Shown: piece by piece, positions 1 through 12,225 of the stretch | Layout of the letters: every line of letters begins with the position of its first letter | Position numbering within the stretch: the stretch's first letter is position 1 | Assembly (NCBI RefSeq): GCF_002234615.1 | Contig: NZ_NMQW01000029.1 | Coordinates: 1 to 48,203 of the forward strand | DNA from: Paenibacillus rigui | GTDB lineage: Bacteria; Bacillota; Bacilli; Paenibacillales; NBRC-103111 | Reading direction: 5' to 3' | Length of the DNA stretch: 48,203 bases | Position numbers and translations under genes: made by a program | The notes under the pieces: model-generated | The model's input: the letters and a program-made list of their open reading frames with translations, nothing else | What the model was told of the DNA's origin: nothing | Databases searched by the model: none

Positions 1-62
1 ATATAACACATTCGCCTACTCGATTGCAAGTCTTTTTTTATTTTTAAATCATTTCAAAAATT

Positions 63-94
63 AAAAAAATCTCCCCTGCAAAAGCAGCGAAGAT
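63..94 (-). terminator. Rho-independent terminator after the HD-GYP gene
   Basis: Read on the minus strand, an 11-bp stem (94-84 pairing with 79-69, one G·U and one mismatch) closes a 4-nt T loop and runs into seven T residues (complement of the A run at 63-69). It lies about 45 bp beyond the stop of the HD-GYP gene. Confidence 0.8.
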
Positions 95-140
95 TAATTT
101 ATCATAAGATTGCCTTTAGAGTCAAGTGTTTAATCTAAGT

Positions 141-1202
141 TTATTTTCGAATGACATCTTGGATGTATAGGCTTCTTTCCGTTGTTAGGTTTATAATATC
201 CCCGTTTACATTGACCCAAGGGCGGGTTGGATGGGTCCGATCGGAGAATACAATTTCACCAATACGGTTATCACTCAGCTTGACCAAAACTCCATTATGG
301 AATTGGGTTACTTTTTGGATAAACGTTTGGACTAATGAAGGGTCCAGCTTTCCGAAAGATTCGGTAAAGAGTTGGTCCAAAACGATATAACGAGAAGACG
401 CTTTTTTATGATAACGATCGCTAGTCATGGCATGAAACATATCTGTGATCGCCACGATTTTGGAATAGAGGTGTATGTTCTCCCCCTTCACTCCAAGAGG
501 ATATCCGGAGCCATCTTCCCGTTCATGATGCTGCAGAGCAGTAAGCTTAACGCCTTCGCTAATTGCCTTTACGTTTTTCAAAAAGTTATAGCCGATGATT
601 GTATGCTTCTTCATTTCTTCGACTTCTTCTTTCGTCAAACTGTCAGGCTTAAAGAGAATATGGGAATCAACCTTAGCATTGCCTATATCATGAAGAAGAC
701 CTCCCAATGCTACAGGAATCCAGTCTTTCGAAGGGAGTCCATGCCACTTGGCAAGGCAATACGATGTGAGACTCACCATGATACTATTATGATATATGTA
801 GTCAGTAAGTTGAAACATTTTCGGTGTGAACGTCAGAATATGATATTGGTCGATATGTTGAAGCAATGTTTCAAGCTGTGTCCTAATTTCAAATATTTGG
901 GGGTTCTCCCCACTTACCGAGGTAAACAGCTTTCTAAGCAAAGCAAGCATTTTATCATACTCATCGTAAAAAGGGTTGGATTTCGACACAGATACTGTTT
1001 CTTCTGCAACCGCATCTTTGACTTGCTGATCCGTTGTTTTGGATTCAATAGCAATGGCCGGGATGAGGAATGCCTTTAATATTTCGATTTCCTTTTCGGT
1101 AATGATTTTCCCTTTGGGTAGTAATAGATTGCCTCGTTTGGTCTGAACGTGCTCGATTAACTTCTCGCCGGGTTTCAACTGGGAAACTAGGACCATCGCC
1201 AT
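141..1202 (-). CDS. HD-GYP domain phosphodiesterase-like protein
   Basis: A 353-residue soluble protein with an N-terminal region of about 140 residues and a C-terminal HD-GYP domain. Visible motifs are GGLLHDIGNAKV (the HD pair, about residue 165-176), QHHEREDGSGYPLG (HHE plus the GYP signature) and a helical tail. HD-GYP proteins usually hydrolyse cyclic di-GMP, and some act on other cyclic dinucleotides. The position that is Lys in the common HDxGK version is Asn-Ala-Lys here, so activity should not be assumed. No receiver domain or membrane segment is present. The ATG is preceded by AGGTGA at a good distance. The gene is the last on this arm before the window edge and is separated from gyrA by a terminator, so it is probably transcribed on its own. 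Confidence 0.85.
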   Translation of the reverse strand: MAMVLVSQLKPGEKLIEHVQTKRGNLLLPKGKIITEKEIEILKAFLIPAIAIESKTTDQQVKDAVAEETVSVSKSNPFYDEYDKMLALLRKLFTSVSGENPQIFEIRTQLETLLQHIDQYHILTFTPKMFQLTDYIYHNSIMVSLTSYCLAKWHGLPSKDWIPVALGGLLHDIGNAKVDSHILFKPDSLTKEEVEEMKKHTIIGYNFLKNVKAISEGVKLTALQHHEREDGSGYPLGVKGENIHLYSKIVAITDMFHAMTSDRYHKKASSRYIVLDQLFTESFGKLDPSLVQTFIQKVTQFHNGVLVKLSDNRIGEIVFSDRTHPTRPWVNVNGDIINLTTERSLYIQDVIRK

Positions 1203-1249
1203 GAATCACACTCACCTAACTTTCTGTCGTATCAATATTATTCTAAACG

Positions 1250-1277
1250 AAAAAGAATGGGGATGTAACCCCCATTC
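1250..1277 (-). terminator. Rho-independent terminator of the gyrA operon
   Basis: On the minus strand the 8-bp stem GAATGGGG/CCCCATTC (1277-1270 with 1262-1255) has a 7-nt loop and is followed by TTTTT (1254-1250). It lies about 40 bp past the gyrA stop and before the HD-GYP gene. Confidence 0.85.
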
Positions 1278-1318
1278 TCATCTCATTGCCGAAAATATGC
1301 ATCAATTTTTCATGAAAA

Positions 1319-3799
1319 TTATTCGATGCCTTCTTGGCCGTTATCCTCGTCGCCCTCATGATCCTCTAAAGGCTCTTCGCTTTTCTCAACTCGCGCCACA
1401 GTGGCCACTTCATCTTCATCACGGATGTTGATCAGCTTCACACCTTGAGTATAGCGGCCCATCATCGAGATCCCCGACATGCTGGTACGAATAATCGTTC
1501 CCAGAGCCGTAATGATCATAAGGTCCTCGTCGTCCCTTACAATCTTCAGACCGACAACAGGTCCATTCTTAGGTGTCACATTTAGCGTCTTAATCCCTTT
1601 ACCGCCACGCGACTGAAGTCTGTACTCGGATACAGGCGTCCTTTTTCCAAAGCCTTTGGACGTTACGATCAAGACACTGTTATTAATATCGACAACGTCC
1701 ATATCAATAACCGCATCGTCGTCTCCGATGTGGATTCCTTTTACCCCTGTAGCGGAACGGCCCATTGGGCGTACTTCCTTCTCAGGGAAGTGAATGGAAA
1801 TCCCTTGCTTGGTCCCCATAATGATTGTCTGATTGCCGTCAGTCAGCTTCACACCAATCAAGTCATCGTCCTCACGCAAAGTGATTGCGATCAGCCCCCC
1901 CTTACGAATGTTTCCGTAATCGTTCAGAGGCGTCTTCTTCACTAGACCATTCTTGGTTGCGAAGAACAAGTGCTGATCGGACTCAAAACCTTCTACCGGA
2001 ATGACCGCATTGATCGTCTCACCTTGCTCAATCTGCAGCAAATTGATAATCGGCGTTCCCCGGGCGGTACGGCTTAAATCCGGTACCTCATATGCTTTAA
2101 GACGATACACTTTCCCTTTATTCGTAAAGAACAATAGGAAATGGTGCGTATTGGTCACGAACAGATGCTCTACGAAATCATTATCTTTCGTATCCATCCC
2201 GATGACGCCTTTTCCGCCCCGCTTTTGACTGCGGTAAGTAGTAACAGGCAGACGTTTAACATAACCCGTATGCGTAATGGTGATGATGACATCTTCCTGC
2301 GGAATCAGGTCTTCATCCTCAATGCTGTCTCCACCAAAAGTTATTTCGGAACGACGCTCGTCTCCGAATTTTTCTTTAATTTCTTTGAGTTCATCGCTAA
2401 TGATAGCAAGAACCAGTTTCTCATCGGCCAAGATCGCTTTGTACTCTGCAATTTTTTTCAGAAGCTCAGCATATTCAGCCTCAATCTTCTCGCGTTCCAA
2501 TCCGGTCAAGCGCTGTAAACGCATGTCCAAAATCGCTTGAGCTTGATCTAAACTCAACGAGAATTGATCCATTAACCCTTCACGGGCTTCCTCGGTCGTT
2601 TGAGAACGGCGGATCAAGGCGATAACCTCATCCAGATGATCCAGCGCGATTCTTAAACCTTCGAGAATATGCGCTCTGGCTTCCGCTTTACGCAAGTCAA
2701 ACTCCGTCCGGCGGCGAATGACTTCCTTCTGGTGCTCCAGGTAGTGGAACAGCATTTCTTTCAGGTTGAGTACTTTAGGCTCTCCGTTAACAAGCGCCAG
2801 CATAATGATCCCAAAATTGGATTGCAAGGCTGTATGCTTAAACAAATTGTTCAGAACGACATTAGGATTAACATCTCTACGCAGCTCGATGACAATACGC
2901 ATCCCGTTGCGATCGGACTCATCTCTTAGGTCAGTAATCCCGTCAATTTTCTTATCACGGACAAGCTCCGCGATCTTTTCGATCAGACGGGCTTTAATGA
3001 CTTGATAAGGCAGCTCATTGACAATGATACGGGCTTTATTGTTGTTTTCTTCGATGGTCGTTTTGGCTCGCATCGTAACCGAACCGCGACCTGTGCTATA
3101 AGCCTGCTTAATTCCTTCACGGCCCATAATAAAGCCGCCGGTCGGGAAGTCGGGACCTTTAATCGATTCCATTAATTCAAGCGGTGTTACATCCGGGTTC
3201 TCAATCAGCTGATGGACTCCGTCAATAATTTCGCTCAAGTTATGCGGAGGGATATTCGTTGCCATCCCAACGGCAATACCCGAGCTTCCGTTCACCAGCA
3301 AATTAGGGAAACGTGCAGGAAGAACAGCAGGTTCATGCTCTTCACCATCGTAGTTGGGTACGAAATCAATTGTTTCTTTGTTCAGATCCCTCAGCAGCTC
3401 CATCGCAATTTTGGATAAGCGTGCCTCGGTATAACGCATAGCCGCGGCAAAGTCTCCGTCGATAGAACCGAAGTTTCCATGGCCATCTACCAGCGTATAA
3501 CGCAGCGAGAAGTCTTGAGCCATCCGAACCATGGTTCCGTATACAGAAGCATCACCATGAGGGTGATACTTACCGATGACCTCACCAACAATCCTGGCCG
3601 ACTTCTTATACGGCTTGTCCGGAGACATGCCGAGCTCAGACATCGCAAACAAAACACGGCGATGCACCGGCTTCAGACCGTCCCTTACATCGGGCAAGGC
3701 GCGGCTTACGATGATACTCATCGCATAATCGATAAAGGAAGTCCGCATTTCCGAGCCGATATCGATATCTTTTATTTGTGAACGTTGTTCTTCGGACAT
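1319..3799 (-). CDS. gyrA: DNA gyrase subunit A
   Basis: An 826-residue GyrA, full length for the family. The breakage-reunion domain carries the catalytic tyrosine in MRYTEARL (Tyr123). The C-terminal beta-pinwheel begins with the GyrA box QKRGGKGV, and related RGGKG-type repeats follow. The tail is strongly acidic ([13 protein letters not shown]), as in other gyrases. With GyrB it forms the A2B2 enzyme that introduces negative supercoils. The ATG follows TAGGAGGT. The quinolone-contact segment reads [17 protein letters not shown], giving Ala84 and Gly88 where E. coli has Ser83 and Asp87 (see findings). The gene is 27 bp downstream of the deacetylase gene and ends in its own terminator. Confidence 0.99.
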   Translation of the reverse strand: MSEEQRSQIKDIDIGSEMRTSFIDYAMSIIVSRALPDVRDGLKPVHRRVLFAMSELGMSPDKPYKKSARIVGEVIGKYHPHGDASVYGTMVRMAQDFSLRYTLVDGHGNFGSIDGDFAAAMRYTEARLSKIAMELLRDLNKETIDFVPNYDGEEHEPAVLPARFPNLLVNGSSGIAVGMATNIPPHNLSEIIDGVHQLIENPDVTPLELMESIKGPDFPTGGFIMGREGIKQAYSTGRGSVTMRAKTTIEENNNKARIIVNELPYQVIKARLIEKIAELVRDKKIDGITDLRDESDRNGMRIVIELRRDVNPNVVLNNLFKHTALQSNFGIIMLALVNGEPKVLNLKEMLFHYLEHQKEVIRRRTEFDLRKAEARAHILEGLRIALDHLDEVIALIRRSQTTEEAREGLMDQFSLSLDQAQAILDMRLQRLTGLEREKIEAEYAELLKKIAEYKAILADEKLVLAIISDELKEIKEKFGDERRSEITFGGDSIEDEDLIPQEDVIITITHTGYVKRLPVTTYRSQKRGGKGVIGMDTKDNDFVEHLFVTNTHHFLLFFTNKGKVYRLKAYEVPDLSRTARGTPIINLLQIEQGETINAVIPVEGFESDQHLFFATKNGLVKKTPLNDYGNIRKGGLIAITLREDDDLIGVKLTDGNQTIIMGTKQGISIHFPEKEVRPMGRSATGVKGIHIGDDDAVIDMDVVDINNSVLIVTSKGFGKRTPVSEYRLQSRGGKGIKTLNVTPKNGPVVGLKIVRDDEDLMIITALGTIIRTSMSGISMMGRYTQGVKLINIRDEDEVATVARVEKSEEPLEDHEGDEDNGQEGIE

Positions 3800-3826
3800 G
3801 GTTTACCTCCTAAGGGCAAAACTTGA

Positions 3827-6885
<3,059 letters not shown>

Positions 6886-6934
6886 ATTGGCCATCTCCTT
6901 ACGTGAGACTTGGTTGAAACTAACCTTCGTTGCT

Positions 6935-8044
6935 CTATGTCAAGCTTCCGTTTCGCACATGAATAACAGAAGCGCTTTCCAGTTTTGCCAAATCTATGCT
7001 TTCAATGCCGGTCGTTGTTATAAAGGTCTGCACCTTATTCTGAAAAGTTTCGATCAGCTGCGTCTGCCGGTACTGATCCAATTCGGACAGCACATCATCC
7101 AGCAAAAGGATCGGATATTCTCCAACCTCTTCCCGGATCAATTCGATTTCTGCCAACTTCAAAGAGAGAGCCGTTGTTCTTTGCTGGCCTTGGGAGCCGA
7201 ACGTTTGCACTTCCTTGTCGTTAATATAAAACAACAGATCGTCCCGATGCGGACCAACTAAAGAAACACCTCGCCGAAGTTCCTGTTCTTTCACCTGTGA
7301 TAACTTTATCATAAATTGGTCAAATAAAACAGATTCATCTTCAAGAACCGCGTCGTCAAAGGCTGTGGAGTAGACAATTCGGAGCTGTTCATTACCTGCG
7401 GTAATGCCCGAATGAATCTTTTCCGCCCAGGATTGCAGCTTCTTTATAAAGCTTTGACGTTTTTTAATGATTTTAATACCAAATTGCGCCAATTGTTCAT
7501 TCCAAACATCCAATAATGCCGCTTTTGTATCTCTGGTGGTGAATAATTGCTTTAAATACTGATTGCGTTGAGCAAGTATTTTCTGATATTGGGAAAGATC
7601 GTATAAGTAGGCGGGATGGACCTGACCCAGCTCCATATCCAAAAAACGACGGCGGACTGAAGGAGAGCCTTTGACAATTTCCAAATCTTCAGGCGCAAAC
7701 ATGACAACATTCAAGGAGCCTATGAAGTTGCTCAGTTTCTTTTGCTCGAGTCCGTTAATCCTGGCCTTCTTCCCTTGCTGGGAAATCATGAGGTCAAGCG
7801 TAATCGTGCCGTATTTTTTTTCCACCTCTGCGTGCAGCAGCGTATGGGGGGCATCCCACTGGATCAGCTCCCGGTCCTGGTGCGTCCGATGGGACTTCGT
7901 AAGTGCCAAAACAAAAATGGATTCCAACAGATTCGTTTTACCTTGTGCATTGGGACCCACGATAATGTTGACCATATGATCGGTTTCAAAAAAAACCTCG
8001 TCGTAATTGCGATAATGCTGCAAAGACAGCTTTTTCAATTGCAA
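6935..8044 (-). CDS. recF: DNA replication/repair protein RecF
   Basis: A 369-residue SMC/ABC-type ATPase. Walker A is GPNAQGKTN (about residue 30), the ABC signature lies in SQGQQRTTALSLKL, and Walker B is PILLLDDVLSELD. RecF loads RecA at gapped DNA together with RecO and RecR. The start codon is TTG at 8044, placed seven bases after GGAGG; no ATG fits as well. The order dnaN-yaaA-recF is conserved across Firmicutes. Confidence 0.98.
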   Translation of the reverse strand: MQLKKLSLQHYRNYDEVFFETDHMVNIIVGPNAQGKTNLLESIFVLALTKSHRTHQDRELIQWDAPHTLLHAEVEKKYGTITLDLMISQQGKKARINGLEQKKLSNFIGSLNVVMFAPEDLEIVKGSPSVRRRFLDMELGQVHPAYLYDLSQYQKILAQRNQYLKQLFTTRDTKAALLDVWNEQLAQFGIKIIKKRQSFIKKLQSWAEKIHSGITAGNEQLRIVYSTAFDDAVLEDESVLFDQFMIKLSQVKEQELRRGVSLVGPHRDDLLFYINDKEVQTFGSQGQQRTTALSLKLAEIELIREEVGEYPILLLDDVLSELDQYRQTQLIETFQNKVQTFITTTGIESIDLAKLESASVIHVRNGSLT

Positions 8045-8085
8045 AGCGGTTCCTCCTACAGGCTTTTCGCCGCTTTATTCACATG

Positions 8086-8301
8086 TTAATAACGCGCCAC
8101 AACAAATTCTCCACAGCCTTCAACCCGAACCTTATCTTGATCCACAAGCTTTTTGCCGCGGCGATTCTCCGGCTCTCCGTTGACCCATATGGCCGTTTCC
8201 TGTAAAAAGCTTTTTGCTTGTCCGCCCGTAGAAATACAATCGGCCAGTTTTAGAAACTGACCAAGGGTAATGTAATCCGTGTGTATGGAAATTGTCTTCA
8301 T
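8086..8301 (-). CDS. yaaA: S4-domain protein YaaA (RlbA)
   Basis: A 71-residue protein made almost entirely of an S4 RNA-binding fold (TLGQFLKLADCISTGGQAK...VNGEPENRRGKKL). Its Bacillus homologue is linked to ribosome assembly; the precise RNA target is not visible here. The ATG is preceded by TGGAGG. It lies 24 bp after dnaN and 41 bp before recF, clearly in the same transcript. Confidence 0.95.
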   Translation of the reverse strand: MKTISIHTDYITLGQFLKLADCISTGGQAKSFLQETAIWVNGEPENRRGKKLVDQDKVRVEGCGEFVVARY

Positions 8302-8325
8302 GATTGTTGCCTCCAGAGCAATCTA

Positions 8326-9468
8326 TTAGTTGGTCGTACGGTACGGCAAAATGAGCTGCAGCAGCGTAGACGCTTCTTCCGGACGAATGATAATCGGCTG
8401 CATCGCACCGGTGAACCCGATCCGGATCAGCTCGCTGTCCATCACCTTCAGGGCATCCAGCATATATTTCGAGTTGAACGAAATACGTAAGAGCTCGCCC
8501 GTCAGGCTCTGTACTTCCAGCTGTTCCGTCACTTTTCCCAGTTCAGAGGAGCTGGAGGAAACCTCGATCGTGTGATCCTCACGCATAATCAGCTTCACGA
8601 TATTCGTTTTCTCTTCGCGGGACAGCAAATAAGCGCGGTCAATCGCTTCGGCCAGCTGCTGTGCATTAATAACCATCTCTGTCTGATACGATTGCGGGAT
8701 CAGCTTGGAAGTGTCCGGATAAGTCCCATCCAGGATTCGCGTGTAGAACAGGATCGAGCTGAGCTTAAATAACACCTGATTTTCAGCAAAAATGACATCG
8801 ATCAGCGTATTTTGATCCGGCAAAATTTTGGATAGCTCATTTAAGGTTTTACCGGAGATGGAAATATTATTTAACTGAAAATTAGCATCGACCTCAACCG
8901 GTGTTTCACGGCTTCCGAGACGATGGCGGTCACAGGCGGTGAATTTTAGCTTTTGATCGGCAATCGTCCACAAAATACCTGTCAAAATAGGTGTCGATTC
9001 ATTCGTCGAAACCGCAAAAGAGGTTTGTTTGATCATTGTTTTCAATAAATCACTTGGCAATTGAATGCGACGGTTCTCTTCAATGCTCGGCAGTGTCGGA
9101 TATTCCTCCGGATCCAAGCCCACCAGTTGGATTTCGGAGGAACCGGAACGGATTATCGTTTGAAAATGGTCTTTCACTTCAATTTCCACCTGTTGTGCAG
9201 GCAGCTTGCGTACAATCTCAACGAAAAACTTGGATGAAAGAACAACACTGCCCGGACGCTCCATTTGGATAATGCTGAGCTCGTTCTTTTCCTTGGGGAT
9301 AAAGCTCTGGATGGAAATATCCGTATCGCTCGCTGTCAAAGTCAATCCTCTGGAGTCGGCATCTATTTTAATCCCGCTAAGAATAGGAATCGTCGTTTTG
9401 TTGGAAATGGCTTTGGATACGTGTTGAATCGATTCGTTCAGGTGTTCTTTCAAGATCGTTAATTTCAT
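8326..9468 (-). CDS. dnaN: DNA polymerase III sliding clamp (beta subunit)
   Basis: A 380-residue beta clamp of normal length with the three-fold repeated clamp domain. It begins MKLTILKEHLNESIQHVSKA and ends LLQLILPYRTTN, the usual positions of the clamp's first strand and C-terminal tail. The dimer encircles DNA and tethers the polymerase and many repair proteins. The ATG follows AGGAGTG. It is separated from dnaA by the origin unwinding region. Confidence 0.98.
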   Translation of the reverse strand: MKLTILKEHLNESIQHVSKAISNKTTIPILSGIKIDADSRGLTLTASDTDISIQSFIPKEKNELSIIQMERPGSVVLSSKFFVEIVRKLPAQQVEIEVKDHFQTIIRSGSSEIQLVGLDPEEYPTLPSIEENRRIQLPSDLLKTMIKQTSFAVSTNESTPILTGILWTIADQKLKFTACDRHRLGSRETPVEVDANFQLNNISISGKTLNELSKILPDQNTLIDVIFAENQVLFKLSSILFYTRILDGTYPDTSKLIPQSYQTEMVINAQQLAEAIDRAYLLSREEKTNIVKLIMREDHTIEVSSSSSELGKVTEQLEVQSLTGELLRISFNSKYMLDALKVMDSELIRIGFTGAMQPIIIRPEEASTLLQLILPYRTTN

Positions 9469-9535
9469 ACTGTCACTCCTATAAATTCGAAGATGATGGA
9501 GATGGCCATATACCTCTATAATACATGTTTTTATT

Positions 9536-9606
9536 TAGTAATAGTAGTAGGGGCCGTGGATATGTGGATATGTGGAAAATAAGCACAAAACGAAAGCCTA
9601 TCCACA
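9536..9606. other. oriC core unwinding element: DnaA boxes, GC strip, DnaA-trios
   Basis: Between dnaA and dnaN, DnaA-box matches to TGTGGATAA/TTATCCACA lie at 9555-9563 (7/9), 9563-9571 (8/9), 9571-9579 (8/9) and 9598-9606 (8/9). Next to them are a short GC-rich strip (GGGGCC, 9550-9555) and five trinucleotides TAG-TAA-TAG-TAG-TAG at 9536-9550. Read 3'-5' away from the boxes these are GAT/AAT DnaA-trios. An AT-rich stretch follows toward dnaN (about 9520-9536). The order matches the basal unwinding system described for Bacillus subtilis oriC. Confidence 0.85.
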
Positions 9607-9675
9607 TGTGAATAGATTGTGCATAGGCCCATAGTTATGCAGATGTGTTTGCAAAGCAAAATAAGCATGCTTCGG

Positions 9676-11040
9676 CTACATCGTTACGTTTTTCACTTTT
9701 TCCATTAAATTTTGAATAATTTTGGTCAGCTCTGGATCCGTCTTTAAAGCAACCGATATTTTCTCATGCGCATGAATGACTGTCGTATGATCACGCCCGC
9801 CGAACGCCTCGCCGATCTTCGGAAGAGAAAAGTCAGTCATCTCTCTAGCCAAATACATGGCAATTTGCCGCGGATAAGCAACCATCTTGGTCCGCTTTCT
9901 TGCTTTGAAATCCTCCAGCTTAAGCCCGTAAAATTCTCCGACCTTTTGCTGAATATCCTGGATCGTAATCACTTTGGGGCGGCTGCTTGGAATAATATCC
10001 TTCAGCGCTTCGGCAGCAAGGTGCGAGCTGATATCTTCATTAATCAAAGAAGAGTAGGCGACAACGCGGATGAGCGCGCCCTCCAGCTCACGAATGTTGG
10101 AATCAATCTGATTGGCTATGTAAACCATGGCCTCATTAGGGATTTCCAGGTTCTCGGCCTTCGCCTTTTTGCGCAAAATTGCGATTCTTGTTTCCAAATC
10201 CGGCGGTTGAATGTCCGTAATCAATCCCCATTCAAAGCGTGAACGGAGTCTTTCCTCCAGCGTCGGGATTTCCTTAGGCGGCCGGTCACTGGAAATAATA
10301 ATTTGCTTGCGTTCCTCGTGAAGGGCATTAAACGTATGGAAAAATTCTTCCTGCGTTTGTTCTTTTCCGGCCAGGAACTGAATATCATCTATAAGCAGCA
10401 CGTCAATGTTACGGTATTTGTTACGAAAGCTTTCGCCCCGGTTATCCCGGATGGCATTGATAAATTCATTCGTAAATTTTTCGGACGAGATATACAGCAC
10501 CTTGGCACTCGGATTGTGCTCGAGCACATAATGTCCGATTGCATGCATCAAGTGGGTTTTGCCTAATCCTACGCCTCCGTATAAAAACAACGGATTATAG
10601 GCTTTCGCCGGCGCTTCGGCGACAGCTAGTGACGCGGCATGAGCAAAACGGTTGCCCGATCCGATAACGAAAGTATCAAATGTATACTTCGGATTCATCA
10701 TATGACTGAACGTTTCTTCCGGAGCAGCGGGTGGAACTTTGGCAGGGACGGTCGGCGGGGAGGAGGGGACACCGGCGGTTTTATCTTCATCCGATTCGAT
10801 TATAAATTTTACTTCCGCTGGCTTGCCCATATAATCAAACACCGTATCTTTGATCAGCTTGGTATACCGATTCTCCAGCCACTCTCTGGCAAAATTGTTC
10901 GGCGCACAGATCACGACCTTCGATTCGTTAAAAACCACGGCTCTTGTGGATGTAAACCAGGTTTCAAAACTAGGTTTACTCAGCCTTGTTTGAATAATGG
11001 AAAGGACTTGCAGCCATTGCTCGTTGGGATGGCTTTCCAC
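9676..11040 (-). CDS. dnaA: chromosomal replication initiator DnaA
   Basis: A 454-residue initiator with the usual four domains: N-terminal domain I (about 1-80), a Pro/Ala-rich linker (about 85-110), the AAA+ domain with Walker [11 protein letters not shown] and Walker [11 protein letters not shown], and the DNA-binding domain IV with the DnaA signature [18 protein letters not shown]-bound DnaA binds the boxes on both sides of its own gene and melts the origin. The start codon is GTG at 11040, ten bases after AAGGAG. DnaA boxes in its upstream region imply autoregulation. Confidence 0.99.
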   Translation of the reverse strand: MESHPNEQWLQVLSIIQTRLSKPSFETWFTSTRAVVFNESKVVICAPNNFAREWLENRYTKLIKDTVFDYMGKPAEVKFIIESDEDKTAGVPSSPPTVPAKVPPAAPEETFSHMMNPKYTFDTFVIGSGNRFAHAASLAVAEAPAKAYNPLFLYGGVGLGKTHLMHAIGHYVLEHNPSAKVLYISSEKFTNEFINAIRDNRGESFRNKYRNIDVLLIDDIQFLAGKEQTQEEFFHTFNALHEERKQIIISSDRPPKEIPTLEERLRSRFEWGLITDIQPPDLETRIAILRKKAKAENLEIPNEAMVYIANQIDSNIRELEGALIRVVAYSSLINEDISSHLAAEALKDIIPSSRPKVITIQDIQQKVGEFYGLKLEDFKARKRTKMVAYPRQIAMYLAREMTDFSLPKIGEAFGGRDHTTVIHAHEKISVALKTDPELTKIIQNLMEKVKNVTM

Positions 11041-11120
11041 AATGTATTCACTCCTTCAAAAAAATAAGCGGTGTGGCGTAAGCCATACGGGTGTAGAAAA
11101 AACGCGGGTTATGTCGGAAT

Positions 11121-11404
11121 GTATCCACATGATCCATAGGTTGTTAGTAACTATTATACAGAAGGCGTGCAAATTGTTCACAAAGATATCCACAGCCTGT
11201 TGATAAAAAAGTTGATAAATACATCCTATCCACAGGATGAGCATAACTATGATATCAAAATATGCTATGTTAATCAATGAAATGTTTGTGTTTATCCACA
11301 TCTTCTATAGATTGTGTGTAACTGTTATACACAACACTAGATATTGTTAATAATCTGTTATTATTTCGACAAATGCCGCGAATTCGCGTTAATTTTTATA
11401 CACA
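11121..11404. other. oriC: DnaA-box cluster upstream of dnaA
   Basis: The roughly 500-bp gap between dnaA and rpmH (11041-11543) holds several DnaA boxes: a perfect TTATCCACA at 11292-11300; 8/9 matches at 11121-11129, 11186-11194, 11226-11234, 11325-11333 and 11396-11404; and weaker 7/9 matches at 11174-11182 and 11313-11321 (reverse). All strong ones share one orientation. Together with the cluster at 9555-9606 this makes a bipartite origin, as in Bacillus. The remainder of the gap holds the dnaA and rpmH promoters. Confidence 0.9.
11153..11182 (-). promoter_or_regulatory. candidate dnaA promoter
   Basis: On the minus strand an extended -10 TGTATAAT (TATAAT at 11158-11153) lies 16 bp from a weak -35 TGAACA. 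It points at dnaA and is interspersed with DnaA boxes, fitting autorepression. The assignment rests on the -10 only. Confidence 0.4.
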
Positions 11405-11464
11405 GGCGTTTCTTTGTGCGCATTTGACAGAAGTCGACTGGGAAAACTTTGTGAAACCGGGAAG

Positions 11465-11493
11465 TTGACTTTTCCCTTATATGATGGTTTAAT
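11465..11493 (+). promoter_or_regulatory. promoter of rpmH
   Basis: TTGACT (11465-11470), 17-bp spacer, TTTAAT (11488-11493), about 50 bp upstream of rpmH. A second TTGACA at 11424 lacks a good -10 partner. Confidence 0.65.
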
Positions 11494-11543
11494 GTTAAGA
11501 GGTATTTTTGGGAATGGATTTTCCTCGAGGAGGTGCATGATTG

Positions 11544-11678
11544 ATGAGACCTACATTTAAACCGAATGTAAGAAAACGTAAAAAAGTACACGGCTTTCGT
11601 AAAAGAATGAGTACGAAAAACGGCCGTAAAGTACTGGCTGCTCGTCGTCTAAAAGGAAGAAAAGTATTGAGCGCATAA
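11544..11678 (+). CDS. rpmH: 50S ribosomal protein L34
   Basis: A 44-residue, highly basic protein beginning [20 protein letters not shown] and ending LKGRKVLSA, the typical length and sequence for L34. The ATG at 11544 is preceded by GAGGAGGTG eight bases upstream. It starts the rightward gene set next to oriC and is followed by a terminator that probably attenuates readthrough into rnpA. Confidence 0.98.
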   Translation: MRPTFKPNVRKRKKVHGFRKRMSTKNGRKVLAARRLKGRKVLSA

Positions 11679-11686
11679 TACAAGAG

Positions 11687-11709
11687 GCCACTGTCAGGTG
11701 GCTTTTTTT
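11687..11709 (+). terminator. terminator/attenuator between rpmH and rnpA
   Basis: Stem GCCAC/GTGGC (11687-11691 with 11698-11702), 6-nt loop, then seven T residues. Confidence 0.8.
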
Positions 11710-11805
11710 GTTGCCTTCATACGGCAGCGGCATAAAATGGCCTGTTTCCGTACAGGCTAGTTATTGTTTTGGCGAATGGACCCTGGGGAATAGGGAGAGT
11801 TCATA

Positions 11806-12150
11806 GTGGAAAAGAAAAACAGATTAACGAAAAGAGAATACTTCGACAAGGTGTACCGCGGCGGAAAATCGTCTGCGAATCACCAGTTTGTTCTATATTA
11901 TTATATGAGGCCTCAGCAGGAGTCATTTCGTCTTGGCATTTCGGTGAGCAAAAAGCTGGGCAATGCGGTTGTTCGCAACCGGATCCGGCGTCTTGTCAAA
12001 GAAGTCGTGCGTTTGAACGTGCATCGATTCTCCGGCGGCTACGATTACATATTGATTGCCCGCAAGCCTGTTGTCGGCATGAGTTATCAGGAAGTGGAAA
12101 AGAGCATTCTTCATGTATTTAAAAGAGCCTCGATGACGGTTCGAAAATAG
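11806..12150 (+). CDS. rnpA: ribonuclease P protein component
   Basis: A 114-residue basic protein with the family signature VRNRIRRLVKE (RNR motif, about residue 52) and an N-terminal LTKREYFDKVY region. It binds RNase P RNA and helps 5' maturation of tRNA. The start is GTG at 11806, after AGGGAGAG. It lies between rpmH and yidC as in nearly all bacteria. Confidence 0.97.
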   Translation: MEKKNRLTKREYFDKVYRGGKSSANHQFVLYYYMRPQQESFRLGISVSKKLGNAVVRNRIRRLVKEVVRLNVHRFSGGYDYILIARKPVVGMSYQEVEKSILHVFKRASMTVRK

Positions 12151-12180
12151 GCGGAGCCATTTCTTTTTTAGGGAGAGATA

Positions 12181-12189
12181 TGGTATAGT
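12181..12189 (+). promoter_or_regulatory. possible extended -10 promoter before yidC
   Basis: TGGTATAGT fits the extended -10 form TGnTATAAT, but no clear -35 is present. An inverted repeat ATAGTTT/AAACTAT (12185-12191 with 12205-12211) overlaps it and ends right at the AGGAGG of yidC, so it could also influence translation. Confidence 0.3.
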
Positions 12190-12225
12190 TTATTATTGGA
12201 AAAGAAACTATAGGAGGATATTATT

